Below, piece after piece: positions 27,141 to 35,715 of a stretch of 49,523 nucleotides of DNA (position 1 is the stretch's first letter; each line of letters begins with the position of its first letter). This DNA comes from Bacteroidota bacterium (GTDB taxonomy: Bacteria > Bacteroidota > Bacteroidia > Chitinophagales > Chitinophagaceae). Under the pieces are notes generated by a model, which was not told where the DNA came from, ran no database searches, and worked only from the letters and a program-made list of their open reading frames with translations. The DNA is taken from contig JAFDXP010000087.1 of the NCBI GenBank assembly GCA_018267875.1, forward strand, positions 1 to 49,523. The letters run 5' to 3'. A program made the position numbers and the translations under genes.

Positions 27141-28772
27141 ATGAACCTCGAATACAACAAGAACGAAGATGCCATGAAGTTGGCGGTCAGCCAAATGAAA
27201 CAACGCCATGCTAAAGTAGCCCAAGGTGGTGGTAAAAAAGCAATGGACAAAGCTCGCGAGAAAGGAAAAATGAGCCCCAGAGAGCGTATTCAATACCTGA
27301 TTGACAAAGACACAACCTTTACGGAAATTGGCTCTTTTGCCGGATGGGAAATGTATGAAGAACAAGGCGGATGTCCTGCCGGCGGTACGGTTGGGGGATT
27401 AGGATATGTTGCCGGACGACAATGTGTGATTGTTGCCAATGACAATACCGTGAAAGCTGGTGCTTGGTTTCCGATCAGTGGGAAAAAGAATTTGCGCTTA
27501 CAAGAAATAGCCATGGAAAATCATTTGCCGGTTATTTATATTGTAGATAGTGCCGGAGTATATCTGCCTATGCAAGATGAAATATTTCCAGACAAAGAAC
27601 ATTTTGGTCGCATATTCCGAAACAATGCAGTGATGAGTGCTATGGGTATTTCTCAAATAGCCGCAGTCATGGGAAGTTGTGTAGCAGGCGGAGCCTATTT
27701 GCCCATCATGAGTGACGAAACATTGATGGTAGAGGGTAACGGTTCTATCTTTTTGGCAGGACCCTATTTGGTCAAAGCAGCCATTGGTGAAGATGTGGAT
27801 ATTCAAACATTGGGCGGTGCTAAAACACATACTGAAATCAGTGGAATTGCAGATTATAAATTTGATACAGAGCAAGAATGCTTAGATCAAGTACGACGAA
27901 TAATGGACAAAATGGGGCATCATAAAGAAAATGCAGGTTTTGATCGAATATCACCTAAAGCTCCTTCTAAAAAAACAGAAGAAATTTATGGCTTCGTAAG
28001 CGTAGATAACTCCAAACCTTATAACGTACTAAATGTCATTGACTGTATAGTAGATGCAGATAGTTTTGACCAATTTAAAGAAGACTATGGCAAAACAATC
28101 GTTTGTGGATATGCACGAATTGACGGATGGGCAGTGGGCATTGTGGCTAATCAGCGTACAATTGTAAAGAGCGGCAAAAAAGAAATGCAATTAGGCGGTG
28201 TCATATACAATGATAGCGCAGATAAGGCTGCTCGGTTTATTCAAAACTGCAACCAGAAAAAAATCCCACTAGTCTTTTTACAAGATGTTACCGGATTTAT
28301 GGTGGGTAGCCGAAGCGAACATTCGGGCATCATCAAAGACGGAGCCAAACTGGTAAATGCCGTAGCTAATTCTGTTGTTCCTAAGATTACCATTGTTACC
28401 GGAAACTCTTATGGTGCCGGCAACTATGCTATGTGCGGAAAAGCGTATGATCCACGATTTATCTACGCCTGGCCTAATGCTAAAATTGCCGTCATGGGAG
28501 GTGAACAAGCCGCAAAAACATTACTTCAAATTCAAGTAGCATCCCTTAAAGCAAAAGGCGAAGAGATTGATCCTGAAAAAGAAAAAGAATTACTCACTAA
28601 AATCACTGAACGCTACAATTCTCAAACTTCATCTTACTATGCCGCAGCCAGGTTATGGGTTGACGAAATTATTGACCCATCCGAAACAAGGCGTTTGATT
28701 TCAGAAGGTATAAATGCCGCTAATCATGCACCCATTGAGAAAGCATGGAATAGTGGTGTATTTCAAGTTTAG
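27141..28772 (+). CDS. Acyl-CoA carboxylase beta subunit (propionyl/methylcrotonyl type)
   Basis: Carboxyltransferase subunit that moves a carboxyl group from biotin to an acyl-CoA such as propionyl-CoA or methylcrotonyl-CoA. The 543-residue protein has the two crotonase-like halves, with the first oxyanion motif near GSCVAGGAYLPIMSDE and the second near GNSYGAGNYAMCGKAYDP. Length fits a PccB/MccB-like subunit. The biotin carboxylase and biotin carrier subunits are not adjacent, so the holoenzyme is assembled from genes elsewhere. Its own promoter and a terminator at 28796-28830 suggest a single-gene transcript. The exact acyl-CoA cannot be assigned from sequence. Confidence 0.9.
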   Translation: MNLEYNKNEDAMKLAVSQMKQRHAKVAQGGGKKAMDKAREKGKMSPRERIQYLIDKDTTFTEIGSFAGWEMYEEQGGCPAGGTVGGLGYVAGRQCVIVANDNTVKAGAWFPISGKKNLRLQEIAMENHLPVIYIVDSAGVYLPMQDEIFPDKEHFGRIFRNNAVMSAMGISQIAAVMGSCVAGGAYLPIMSDETLMVEGNGSIFLAGPYLVKAAIGEDVDIQTLGGAKTHTEISGIADYKFDTEQECLDQVRRIMDKMGHHKENAGFDRISPKAPSKKTEEIYGFVSVDNSKPYNVLNVIDCIVDADSFDQFKEDYGKTIVCGYARIDGWAVGIVANQRTIVKSGKKEMQLGGVIYNDSADKAARFIQNCNQKKIPLVFLQDVTGFMVGSRSEHSGIIKDGAKLVNAVANSVVPKITIVTGNSYGAGNYAMCGKAYDPRFIYAWPNAKIAVMGGEQAAKTLLQIQVASLKAKGEEIDPEKEKELLTKITERYNSQTSSYYAAARLWVDEIIDPSETRRLISEGINAANHAPIEKAWNSGVFQV

Positions 28773-28795
28773 ATTTCCACTATAAACTATTTTGT

Positions 28796-28830
28796 AAAAA
28801 AGCTGATCATTTTCCGTTCGGCTTTTTTTT
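28796..28830 (+). terminator. Terminator of the acyl-CoA carboxylase gene
   Basis: Stem AAAAAAGCTGA / TTCGGCTTTTTT around a loop of about ten bases, followed by T residues on the plus strand, 23 bases after the stop codon at 28772. Confidence 0.75.
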
Positions 28831-28843
28831 GTTTACCTCATCC

Positions 28844-28867
28844 TAAAAAAACGGTATAAAATACCGT
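28844..28867 (-). terminator. Terminator of marC
   Basis: Perfect 7-bp stem ACGGTAT / ATACCGT (28851-28857 and 28861-28867) with a three-base loop; on the minus strand it is followed by a run of T (plus-strand A 28845-28850). It begins two bases past the marC stop codon. Confidence 0.75.
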
Positions 28868-28868
28868 G

Positions 28869-29450
28869 TTACATTGCCATGTTATTCTTGAATATTTTTA
28901 CGGCAATAGCTAATAAGATTACACCAAAAAACTTTCTAACAACTGAAATTCCCGATGGCCCCAACACTCGCTCTACAAGATTAATTGAACGAAGAGTTAT
29001 AAAAACCACTATAAGGTTAATGAGTATAGCTATTAAAATACTGAATGCATTATATTCAGCCTTCAACGACATGATGGTTGTCAAAGTTCCAGAACCGGCT
29101 ATGATAGGGAATGCAATGGGGACTACCGCACCTGACCGTATATCTTTTTCACTTCTAAAAAACTCAATTCCCAAAACCATTTCTAAGCCTAAAATAAAGA
29201 TGACGATGGAGCCGGCAATGGCAAAGGAATGGATATCTAAACCCATAAAATTGAGCATTTGTTCGCCAATAAAAAAGAAAAGTAACATCAAGGCTCCAGA
29301 TACCAGCGTAGCTTGAGTAGCACTGATATCTCCCATTTTCTTTTTTAAAGAAATTATTACCGGTATGGAGCCAAGCACGTCTATCACAGCAAACAGTGTG
29401 AATGTCAACGTAACAATGTCTCCAATCTTAATTTTTTCAAAGCCAAACAT
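28869..29450 (-). CDS. MarC family membrane protein
   Basis: Small polytopic membrane protein of 193 residues with about six hydrophobic segments. The sequence fits the MarC/YhcE (UPF0056) family: an N-terminal DIVTLTFTLFAVIDVLGSIP segment, and a middle loop with VVPIAFPIIAGSGTLTTIMSL, the family hallmark. Despite the historical name, no role in antibiotic resistance is established and the transported solute, if any, is unknown. It is divergent from pepT and convergent with the carboxylase gene, with a terminator right behind its stop codon. It appears to be a single-gene transcript. Confidence 0.9.
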   Translation of the reverse strand: MFGFEKIKIGDIVTLTFTLFAVIDVLGSIPVIISLKKKMGDISATQATLVSGALMLLFFFIGEQMLNFMGLDIHSFAIAGSIVIFILGLEMVLGIEFFRSEKDIRSGAVVPIAFPIIAGSGTLTTIMSLKAEYNAFSILIAILINLIVVFITLRSINLVERVLGPSGISVVRKFFGVILLAIAVKIFKNNMAM

Positions 29451-29490
29451 GCGGTAAAGCTACAATAGTTTCAAGGCTCAGAAAGAATCC

Positions 29491-29498
29491 TATTTTTG
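29491..29498 (+). promoter_or_regulatory. Candidate -7 element for pepT
   Basis: Reads TATTTTTG, matching TAnnTTTG, with GTTTC about 19 bases upstream as a partial -33 element. It would give a 5' leader of about 60 bases before the ATG at 29564. Confidence 0.5.
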
Positions 29499-29563
29499 TC
29501 GCCCCAATTTATCTGTAAATCATTTCTTGAAATTTAAGAAAAGGTAAAAAAACTTTTAAAATC

Positions 29564-30814
29564 ATGTCTTTAAAAAATTATAAACATACCGTATCTGAAC
29601 GATTCATGCGCTATGTTCAAATTGATACACAAAGTAACCCCAATTCAACTTCACAACCTTCTACTGAAAAGCAAAAGGACCTTAGTAGCATACTTGTTGA
29701 AGAACTACAACTAATGGGTATCAAAGACGCTGAATTAGATGAACATGGCTACGTTTATGCAACGATCAATGCTACAACAGGAAAAGATGTTCCAGTATTA
29801 TGTTATTGTGCGCATGTTGATACAGCTCCAGATTGTAGTGGCACAAATGTGAAACCTATTTTGCACAAGAATTGGGATGGGAAAGACATTGTGCTGCCTG
29901 ATGATTCAACCATCCTTATTTCCACATCAGAGCACCCTTATTTATTAGAAAGAATTGGCGATGATATCATAACTGCCTCCGGAACAACACTCTTGGGTGC
30001 CGATGATAAAGCCGGGGTAGCAGTCATTATGGATTTGACGAATCTCCTTTTGACCCATCCTGAAATTCCGCATGGAAAAATCCGAATTTTATTTACACCC
30101 GATGAAGAAATTGGTCGAGGTGTGCAAGCCGTAAACATGCAAAAATTAGGAGCACAATTTGGCTATACCCTTGATGGCGGCGAAAGAGCACATCTTGAGG
30201 GTGAAACATTTTCTGCAGATAGTGTCGTCATCATCTTTAATGGAATCAGTGCACATCCCGGTTATGCAAAAGATAAAATGGTGAATGCCATGAAAATTGC
30301 CGGTACATTTTTAAGCAAATTACCTCGACAGGAGTGGTGTCCCGAATCTACAGAAGGCATGGAAGGATTTGTACATCCGGTTCGTATGGAAGGCGTGTTA
30401 GAACAAGCTACCATACAATTTATCATTCGTGATTTTGAAACTACAAAACTTTCTGAACACGAGGCCCGACTATATTCATTAGCTGAAGAAACAATAAAAG
30501 AATTTCCGGGCAGCAATATGGAATTTGTTGTAAAGGAACAGTATCGAAACATGCGCGAAGTGCTGGATTCACACCCACAAGTGATGCAATATGCAGAAGA
30601 AGCCTATCGACGCGCAGCAATGAAACCAAAACGAATGAGTGTGCGTGGTGGAACAGATGGCTCAAGGCTTAGTTTTATGGGGTTACCTTGTCCTAATATA
30701 TTCACCGGCGAAATGGGCATTCACAGCAAACAAGAGTATGTCAGTGTGCAGGATATGGAAAAATCTGTAGAAACTTTAGTTCATTTAGCAACCATTTGGG
30801 AAGAACATTCGTAA
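29564..30814 (+). CDS. pepT: Peptidase T (tripeptidase)
   Basis: Cytoplasmic zinc aminotripeptidase of family M20B that removes the N-terminal residue of tripeptides. The 416-residue protein matches the family in length. Metal and catalytic residues are visible: CAHVDTAPDCSG, TLLGADDKAGVAVIMD, the glutamate pair in FTPDEEIGRGV, the aspartate in YTLDGG, and late histidine in GEMGIHSKQEYV. The RGGTDGSRLSFMGLPCPN block is typical of PepT. It is preceded by its own promoter and followed 40 bases later by a DUF1573 gene. With the M20 amidohydrolase upstream it points to peptide and amino-acid use. Confidence 0.95.
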   Translation: MSLKNYKHTVSERFMRYVQIDTQSNPNSTSQPSTEKQKDLSSILVEELQLMGIKDAELDEHGYVYATINATTGKDVPVLCYCAHVDTAPDCSGTNVKPILHKNWDGKDIVLPDDSTILISTSEHPYLLERIGDDIITASGTTLLGADDKAGVAVIMDLTNLLLTHPEIPHGKIRILFTPDEEIGRGVQAVNMQKLGAQFGYTLDGGERAHLEGETFSADSVVIIFNGISAHPGYAKDKMVNAMKIAGTFLSKLPRQEWCPESTEGMEGFVHPVRMEGVLEQATIQFIIRDFETTKLSEHEARLYSLAEETIKEFPGSNMEFVVKEQYRNMREVLDSHPQVMQYAEEAYRRAAMKPKRMSVRGGTDGSRLSFMGLPCPNIFTGEMGIHSKQEYVSVQDMEKSVETLVHLATIWEEHS

Positions 30815-30854
30815 ATATTTTTTTATTTTTTTATCCATAAATGACCTTTATAAA

Positions 30855-31355
30855 ATGAGCACACAACTAAAAACCATTTTACTGACCGTACTAACTCTAT
30901 CATTTTTTGTAATTGCTTTAGTAGAGTTAAGCGGAGTGAGCAAAACTGCTTTGTTTAATAAATTTAACACCCAACAACCACAAGCACATTCATTAACTGA
31001 AACTCCGCTCCAGTCTGCGTCTCCTGCTTCTAACCTTCCTAAAACAACAATAGAACTTGCAGAGGTTAAACATAGTTTTGGCACTATCTCCGAAGGAGAA
31101 AAAGTGAGATTTGCCTACAAATTCAAAAACACCGGTAGCAATCCGTTAGTTATTTCCAATGCAGTAGCTTCTTGTGGATGTACGGTTCCTTCTTATCCCA
31201 AAGAACCTATTGCACCCGGTAATGAAGGTGAAATTTTAGTGGAATTTAACAGTCAAGGACGTGTTGGGCATCAGCAAAAAAGTGTTTTAGTCTATTCAAA
31301 TGCCCAACAGGAAGCCACTTCCATAGGATTTGATGTGGAGGTAAAAGAAAAATAG
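30855..31355 (+). CDS. Membrane-anchored DUF1573 protein
   Basis: Protein of 166 residues with one N-terminal hydrophobic segment (about 8-28), a Pro/Ser/Gln-rich linker and a C-terminal immunoglobulin-like DUF1573 domain (about 70-163). The domain has the usual pattern HSFGTISEGEKVRFAYKFKN and the cysteines of VASCGCTVPSYP. DUF1573 proteins are abundant in Bacteroidota and are predicted to act in the periplasm; function is not established. The N-terminal segment lacks a clear cleavage site, so a membrane anchor is likelier than secretion. dapB follows after 45 bases. Confidence 0.88.
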   Translation: MSTQLKTILLTVLTLSFFVIALVELSGVSKTALFNKFNTQQPQAHSLTETPLQSASPASNLPKTTIELAEVKHSFGTISEGEKVRFAYKFKNTGSNPLVISNAVASCGCTVPSYPKEPIAPGNEGEILVEFNSQGRVGHQQKSVLVYSNAQQEATSIGFDVEVKEK

Positions 31356-31400
31356 TTTTATCCGATTCTCTTTTAGAAAAAACATTCAACTACTTTAAAA

Positions 31401-32126
31401 ATGAAAATTGCACTCATTGGCTATGGAAAAATGGGGCAAGCAATTGAACAGATTGCCTTGTCTCGCGGACACGAAATTGGGCTTAAAATCCGATCGAGCA
31501 ATCAGGACGACTTAAATGAAATATCCCTTCAGAACATTGATGTAGCTATTGAATTTACAAACCCAGAATCAGCTCTAAACAATATCTTAAAATGCCTTCG
31601 TGCCGGCATTCCTACTATTTGTGGAACTACTGGTTGGAATCATGGATTGGCACAAGCAAAAATGACTGCTATCGAAAATAAAACAGCCTTTTTACAAGCT
31701 TCAAATTTCAGTATTGGCGTTAATCTGTTTTTTGAAGTAAACAAATTTTTGGCTACACTGATGAACGATCAAAGCGAATACAATATTGTTATTGAAGAAA
31801 CGCATCATTCTCAAAAAAAAGATGCCCCAAGCGGAACAGCCATTACCCTTGCCGAACAGATATTAGAGAACATTTCTCGTAAAAAACACTGGACAAAAGA
31901 TATCAATTCAAAACAAGAAGAACTTTCCATAATTGCTCACCGTAAAGAAGATGTTCCCGGCACGCACCATGTTCGCTACTTCTCTCCTATTGACGATATT
32001 GAGATTATCCATACCGCTCATAATAGAAGCGGCTTTGCTAAAGGTGCGGTTTTAGCAGCTGAATTTGTTGAAGGAAAAGTAGGGATTTTTACCATGAAAG
32101 ATGTTCTGGGAATTGACCGATTTTAA
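31401..32126 (+). CDS. dapB: 4-hydroxy-tetrahydrodipicolinate reductase
   Basis: Lysine/diaminopimelate pathway enzyme that reduces hydroxy-tetrahydrodipicolinate with NAD(P)H, supplying meso-diaminopimelate for peptidoglycan. The 241-residue protein starts MKIALIGYGKMGQAIEQIA (nucleotide-binding motif) and carries the substrate motif EETHHSQKKDAPSGTA (about 134-149). It is shorter than the roughly 270-residue E. coli enzyme but normal for Bacteroidota. Other dap genes are not nearby. It ends two bases before the stop codon of the convergent small membrane protein. Confidence 0.95.
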   Translation: MKIALIGYGKMGQAIEQIALSRGHEIGLKIRSSNQDDLNEISLQNIDVAIEFTNPESALNNILKCLRAGIPTICGTTGWNHGLAQAKMTAIENKTAFLQASNFSIGVNLFFEVNKFLATLMNDQSEYNIVIEETHHSQKKDAPSGTAITLAEQILENISRKKHWTKDINSKQEELSIIAHRKEDVPGTHHVRYFSPIDDIEIIHTAHNRSGFAKGAVLAAEFVEGKVGIFTMKDVLGIDRF

Positions 32127-32127
32127 T

Positions 32128-32358
32128 TTATTCTTCCTTCTTGGTTTGCCTTTGCCCACGCCACCATACTATACCAATTGTGCCAAGAATTGCTAAGGGA
32201 AAGAAAGCAAGATAAATAACGCCTCCATTCAGTCCTTTTGCCGCCTTCCCATCTAATCCGGCTGCTGTTTTGGTGCAAACAGAACAACCTTGTGCATTTG
32301 AAAGAATCGGTGCAGAGAGAAAGATGGAAATCAAAACAATGACAACCCTATGTTTCAT
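32128..32358 (-). CDS. Small signal-peptide/membrane protein with CxxC motif
   Basis: Protein of 76 residues from the ATG at 32358 (MKHRVVIVLISIFLSAPILS); the upstream ATG at 32388 adds ten residues and is less likely because it precedes the signal sequence. After the signal comes NAQGCSVCTKTAAGLDGKAA, with a CxxC pair, then one membrane segment (about 43-63) and a charged tail (RGQRQTKKEE). Proteins of this build occur at the end of Bacteroidota cytochrome oxidase clusters. A role in metal or haem handling is possible from the CxxC pair and the position, but this is inference. Confidence 0.65.
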   Translation of the reverse strand: MKHRVVIVLISIFLSAPILSNAQGCSVCTKTAAGLDGKAAKGLNGGVIYLAFFPLAILGTIGIVWWRGQRQTKKEE

Positions 32359-32445
32359 ACTAAAAAATTTAGTCTTGATAGAATTCATTCAGGCTGAAAA
32401 CATTACTTACAAAAATGAATTCAACATTTACAAAAATAATGCTTT

Positions 32446-32988
32446 TTAGGTGTAGTAAGGCGAAATAAGCAAATAGACCAACACGCCTGTAATGCTTACA
32501 TAAAGCCATAAAGGAAAGGTATATCGTGCCATTTTTTTATGCTTAACATAATCGCCTGAAAGTGCTCTGTAAGCGGTAAAGAGAATAAAAGGCAAAATAA
32601 CGGAGGCGAGCAAAATATGTGTTATTAAGATGAAGAAATAGAAATAACGAATAGCACCTTCACCGCCAAATTTCGTATCGCCGGCAAATAAATGATGTGC
32701 GATGTAAGAAATCAGAAATAAAACAGACAATAAAATTGCAGAGAGCATCAAACTTCGATGCAATTTGATATGCCGCTTCTTAATTGCAATAAAAGCAAGA
32801 ATCAACAGTACGGAAACGCAAGAATTTATCATGGCATTTATTGTTGCAAAAACATGCACATCAAAACCAAAATTGGCGGACACCTTGAAGCGCGACAACA
32901 TGGCTATAGCTGCAAACACCAAAATGGAAACCAGTATAATCAACCTACGGGCAACCTTATCGTTCTTTTTAAAAACTGGTGAAATCAT
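32446..32988 (-). CDS. DUF420 family membrane protein
   Basis: Membrane protein of 180 residues from the ATG at 32988 (MISPVFKKNDKVARRLIILV); the longer frame to 33075 overlaps the SCO gene and is rejected. Five hydrophobic segments are seen, with conserved histidines in RHIKLHRSLMLSAI and AHHLFAGDTKFGG. DUF420 proteins accompany caa3-type oxidases and are thought to help their assembly; the related CtaM of firmicutes supports haem-copper oxidase activation. It follows the SCO gene by 31 bases in the same transcript. Confidence 0.85.
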   Translation of the reverse strand: MISPVFKKNDKVARRLIILVSILVFAAIAMLSRFKVSANFGFDVHVFATINAMINSCVSVLLILAFIAIKKRHIKLHRSLMLSAILLSVLFLISYIAHHLFAGDTKFGGEGAIRYFYFFILITHILLASVILPFILFTAYRALSGDYVKHKKMARYTFPLWLYVSITGVLVYLLISPYYT

Positions 32989-33019
32989 TAGTATTATACT
33001 TCCGAAAAGTGATGAAAAT

Positions 33020-33742
33020 TTAGTTTTTAATTTGGCGTTTCTTTTCCATTGAGAGTAAAGAAATATCATACGCACAACGGCTTATATCAAGGCTATCTAA
33101 GCCATTGTAATAACCCCTAATGTAGCGATCGGCATCAATCAGCACTATTTTTTCAGTGTGAATAAAGTCATCCGTCCCTTCGCCGCCGACAGATGCTGTA
33201 AGCCCTAAATCATTTCGAGCAAAGTTATAAATAGTGCCTTTGTCTCCTGTCAAAAAATCCCAATGATCATGATCTACACCAAAACGATCGGCAAACTTTC
33301 TGAGTGCTTGAAAACTATCTCTTGTTGGATCTACTGAAATAGAAAGCAGATGCAGCTCATTGCTCATATCCGTTTCTTTTTTCGGATCTTTTCTAAATGC
33401 CCGTTGCAACAGCTTCATGTTCTCAGTCAATATAGGGCAGGTCGAAGGGCAATGAGTAAAAATAAAATCAACTACCAAAATCTTTCCGGATAAAGAAGAA
33501 TTAAGGGAAACCGTTTCTCCTAATTGATTGGTAAAAGACAGATCCGGAATGCGATGAAAAATAGTGTCATAGTGCATCTTGCCATCCACAAATTTGCCCT
33601 CTATCTTTTCTGAAATATAATGTCCGGGCATCTTGATATGATCCTTTTTAAGCACTTTGGCTATCACATAAAAAGAGAGCGGCAGCACTACTGCTACCGC
33701 TATTCCTAACCAAAATTTATTACTTTTTTTACGAGTACTCAT
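33020..33742 (-). CDS. SCO family copper chaperone
   Basis: Membrane-anchored thioredoxin-fold protein of 240 residues that delivers copper to the CuA site of cytochrome oxidase subunit II, or keeps its cysteines reduced. An N-terminal hydrophobic segment (about 10-28) is followed by the SCO domain, with the copper-binding pair in FIFTHCPSTCPILTENM (CxxxC) and a later His region (DDFIHTEKIVLID). Length is typical. It sits between the subunit IV and DUF420 genes in the oxidase accessory cluster, which supports the role. The subunit II gene it would serve is not in the window. Confidence 0.92.
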   Translation of the reverse strand: MSTRKKSNKFWLGIAVAVVLPLSFYVIAKVLKKDHIKMPGHYISEKIEGKFVDGKMHYDTIFHRIPDLSFTNQLGETVSLNSSLSGKILVVDFIFTHCPSTCPILTENMKLLQRAFRKDPKKETDMSNELHLLSISVDPTRDSFQALRKFADRFGVDHDHWDFLTGDKGTIYNFARNDLGLTASVGGEGTDDFIHTEKIVLIDADRYIRGYYNGLDSLDISRCAYDISLLSMEKKRQIKN

Positions 33743-33781
33743 ATTGTAGTATTACAAAGCAACTGTTCTTAACATCAACCA

Positions 33782-34231
33782 TTACTTTATTGACACAATT
33801 GCTGCTACATCACGAGTAGGTGAAGTGCTGTTCATGTGCAACCAAAAATCTCCATCGGCTAAAAATGCAATGATAAACCAAATGAAGAGTACTAAAGGAA
33901 TCAGTACTGTAATTAAGAAATTTCTACGTTCATCGCCCAAGTGCATAAAGACAGAAACAATGTAAGCTGCTTTCAGCAACGTGAGAGTCAAAAAGAAAAA
34001 GGCTACCAAACCTTCAGGAAGATGATGGCTGAAAAACATACCGAGAATAACTTCAACAATAGTTACAACGAGTAAAATCCAAAAGACCTTCCAAATACGA
34101 CCGACTTGTTTTTTGCTATCAGGAGCTGTAATATCATGTCCAAAGTGTGGATTCATCACACCGGAATACAACTTGGATTGATCACCCTCGTAGAAATGTT
34201 GTGTATTGTGATCGTTATGCGTATGCGACAT
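33782..34231 (-). CDS. Cytochrome c oxidase subunit IV family protein
   Basis: Small membrane protein of 149 residues with three hydrophobic segments (about 50-72, 80-100, 108-130) and a His/Asp-rich N-terminus (MSHTHNDHNTQHFYEGDQ). The pattern IWKVFWILLVVTIVEVILGM followed by FMHLGDERRNF fits the bacterial COX IV/CyoD-like subunit of caa3-type oxidases. It lies between the subunit III and SCO genes, as in other Bacteroidota oxidase clusters. The His-rich start could bind metal, but this is only a suggestion from composition. Confidence 0.88.
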   Translation of the reverse strand: MSHTHNDHNTQHFYEGDQSKLYSGVMNPHFGHDITAPDSKKQVGRIWKVFWILLVVTIVEVILGMFFSHHLPEGLVAFFFLTLTLLKAAYIVSVFMHLGDERRNFLITVLIPLVLFIWFIIAFLADGDFWLHMNSTSPTRDVAAIVSIK

Positions 34232-34284
34232 AGACTATTTAATTTTTAGAGTTGGGAATTGTTGTGTAGTAAAAAATAATTAGA

Positions 34285-35031
34285 TTATAATAGATAGAAA
34301 CAAGTAAATACAAACACCCATACTAAATCTACAAAGTGCCAATAAAGACCGATTTTTTCTACCATTTCATAATGACCACGACGATCATAAGTTCCATTTA
34401 CAGAATTGACCAATGCAATTATCAAAAGCACAACACCGCTGGCAACGTGTGCTCCATGAAAACCAGTGATAGTGAAGAAAAAGTTGTAGAAATCGTGCGT
34501 AGCCTGCATTCCGGCACCTGCGGCAAAAGCAGGATTACTTATTGCTTTGGCTCTAAAGAAGTGTTCAATGGAAGAAGCCGGAGCAGAAAAATCTGTAAAT
34601 GAACCCCACCATGCGCCTTCAGAATGAAGGTGAGTCCATTCCCAAGCTTGGCAACTTAAGAAGCAAATTCCGCCTACAATCGTAAAGAGTAACCATTTAA
34701 TCACCCCTTTGCGATCACCGTAGTGGCCTGCATGTACGGCAAGCACCATTGTAACAGAAGACATGATTAGAATAAAGGTCATGATACTCACAAATAAAAG
34801 CGGCAAGCTCATGTGTCCCATCATGGGAAACGCCTTGAATACCTTGTTGGGGTCTGGCCATACTGCGCTGAAAAAGCGATTAGTTCCGTAAGAAATCAAA
34901 AATGCGCCAAATGTAAACGTATCAGAGAGGAGGAAAAACCACATCATCATTTTTCCGTAGCTCACGTTAAACGGCGAGCGTCCCCCACCCCATAGTTTTG
35001 AATCGGCTGTAGTAGCTGTTGCTTGTGCCAT
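34285..35031 (-). CDS. Cytochrome c oxidase subunit III (caa3 type)
   Basis: Membrane subunit of a haem-copper oxidase, 248 residues from the ATG at 35031 (MAQATATTADSKLWGGGRSP); the TTG at 35052 is rejected. About seven membrane segments are present. Family features: FNVSYGKMMMWFFLLSDTFT near the start, a WEWTH motif, and FFFTITGFHGAHVASGV then GLYWHFVDLVWVFVFTCFYL at the end. An insertion near 120-160 carries the EWTHLHSEGAWWGS loop common in Bacteroidota. It follows a second subunit III-like gene by 55 bases. Confidence 0.92.
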   Translation of the reverse strand: MAQATATTADSKLWGGGRSPFNVSYGKMMMWFFLLSDTFTFGAFLISYGTNRFFSAVWPDPNKVFKAFPMMGHMSLPLLFVSIMTFILIMSSVTMVLAVHAGHYGDRKGVIKWLLFTIVGGICFLSCQAWEWTHLHSEGAWWGSFTDFSAPASSIEHFFRAKAISNPAFAAGAGMQATHDFYNFFFTITGFHGAHVASGVVLLIIALVNSVNGTYDRRGHYEMVEKIGLYWHFVDLVWVFVFTCFYLL

Positions 35032-35086
35032 AGATAGTTTTGAGTTAGACAATTTGTGTGAATTGAGTGCGAATTTCTAAAAGTTT

Positions 35087-35701
35087 TTATTGATTTGCCA
35101 GAAAGAAGATAAATAAATATACCCACAATATATCAACAAAGTGCCAGTAGGTAGCTACAATCTCCAATCCAGTCGCATTATACACCTTTATGCGCTTACG
35201 AAAAGCACGAAAAAAAACGATAGCCAAAGCTATGATTCCGCCCAGAATATGTAGCAAGTGAATACCGAAAATGATGAACAAAAAAGATTCAGAAGGGTTT
35301 CCGGAAAGTGTAACCGGCAACATTCTATTAATTACTTCTCCGCTAATAATCACTTGTTGCGGTTGAGAATATAATTCATAAAAGCCTAAAAATTGTAACG
35401 CGCCAAATGCCAAGCCTAAAAACAAGGTAAGAGAAATAAACTGTTTGTACTTTGGCATTTCCCGACGACGAAACGCCTTTAACCCCAAGGCTATAGTAAC
35501 ACTACTAAGTAGAATTACCGCTGTTGACACCCAAAATATGATTGGCAAATGAAAATTACGCCAATTTCCCGCAGCTTCTTTCACTACATATCCGCTGGTA
35601 AGTCCGGCAAACATCATAGCGATGCTTCCGATTGCCATCCAAAGCAAAAATTTATGCGGATGAACTTTTTTTCTTTGGTCAATGACCGTCATACTTTCCA
35701 T
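35087..35701 (-). CDS. Second cytochrome c oxidase subunit III-like protein
   Basis: Membrane protein of 204 residues with five predicted segments, of the subunit III fold but shorter than its neighbour. Key matches are MFAGLTSGYVVKE near residue 36, FGIHLLHILGGIIALAIVFF and TYWHFVDILWVYLFIFFL at the end. Two such genes in tandem are the norm in Bacteroidota caa3 clusters, where the short one may take the place of part of subunit III or act as a separate subunit. It lies 14 bases after ctaB and shares its transcript. Confidence 0.88.
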   Translation of the reverse strand: MESMTVIDQRKKVHPHKFLLWMAIGSIAMMFAGLTSGYVVKEAAGNWRNFHLPIIFWVSTAVILLSSVTIALGLKAFRRREMPKYKQFISLTLFLGLAFGALQFLGFYELYSQPQQVIISGEVINRMLPVTLSGNPSESFLFIIFGIHLLHILGGIIALAIVFFRAFRKRIKVYNATGLEIVATYWHFVDILWVYLFIFFLANQ

Positions 35702-35715
35702 TTCAATTTTACATT

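Noticed and set aside
32381-32422. Inverted repeat GAATTCATT / AATGAATTC between the DUF420 gene and the small CxxC gene
   Set aside because: The loop of 24 bases and lack of a T run make a terminator unlikely, and the repeat is short and AT-rich enough to be chance.
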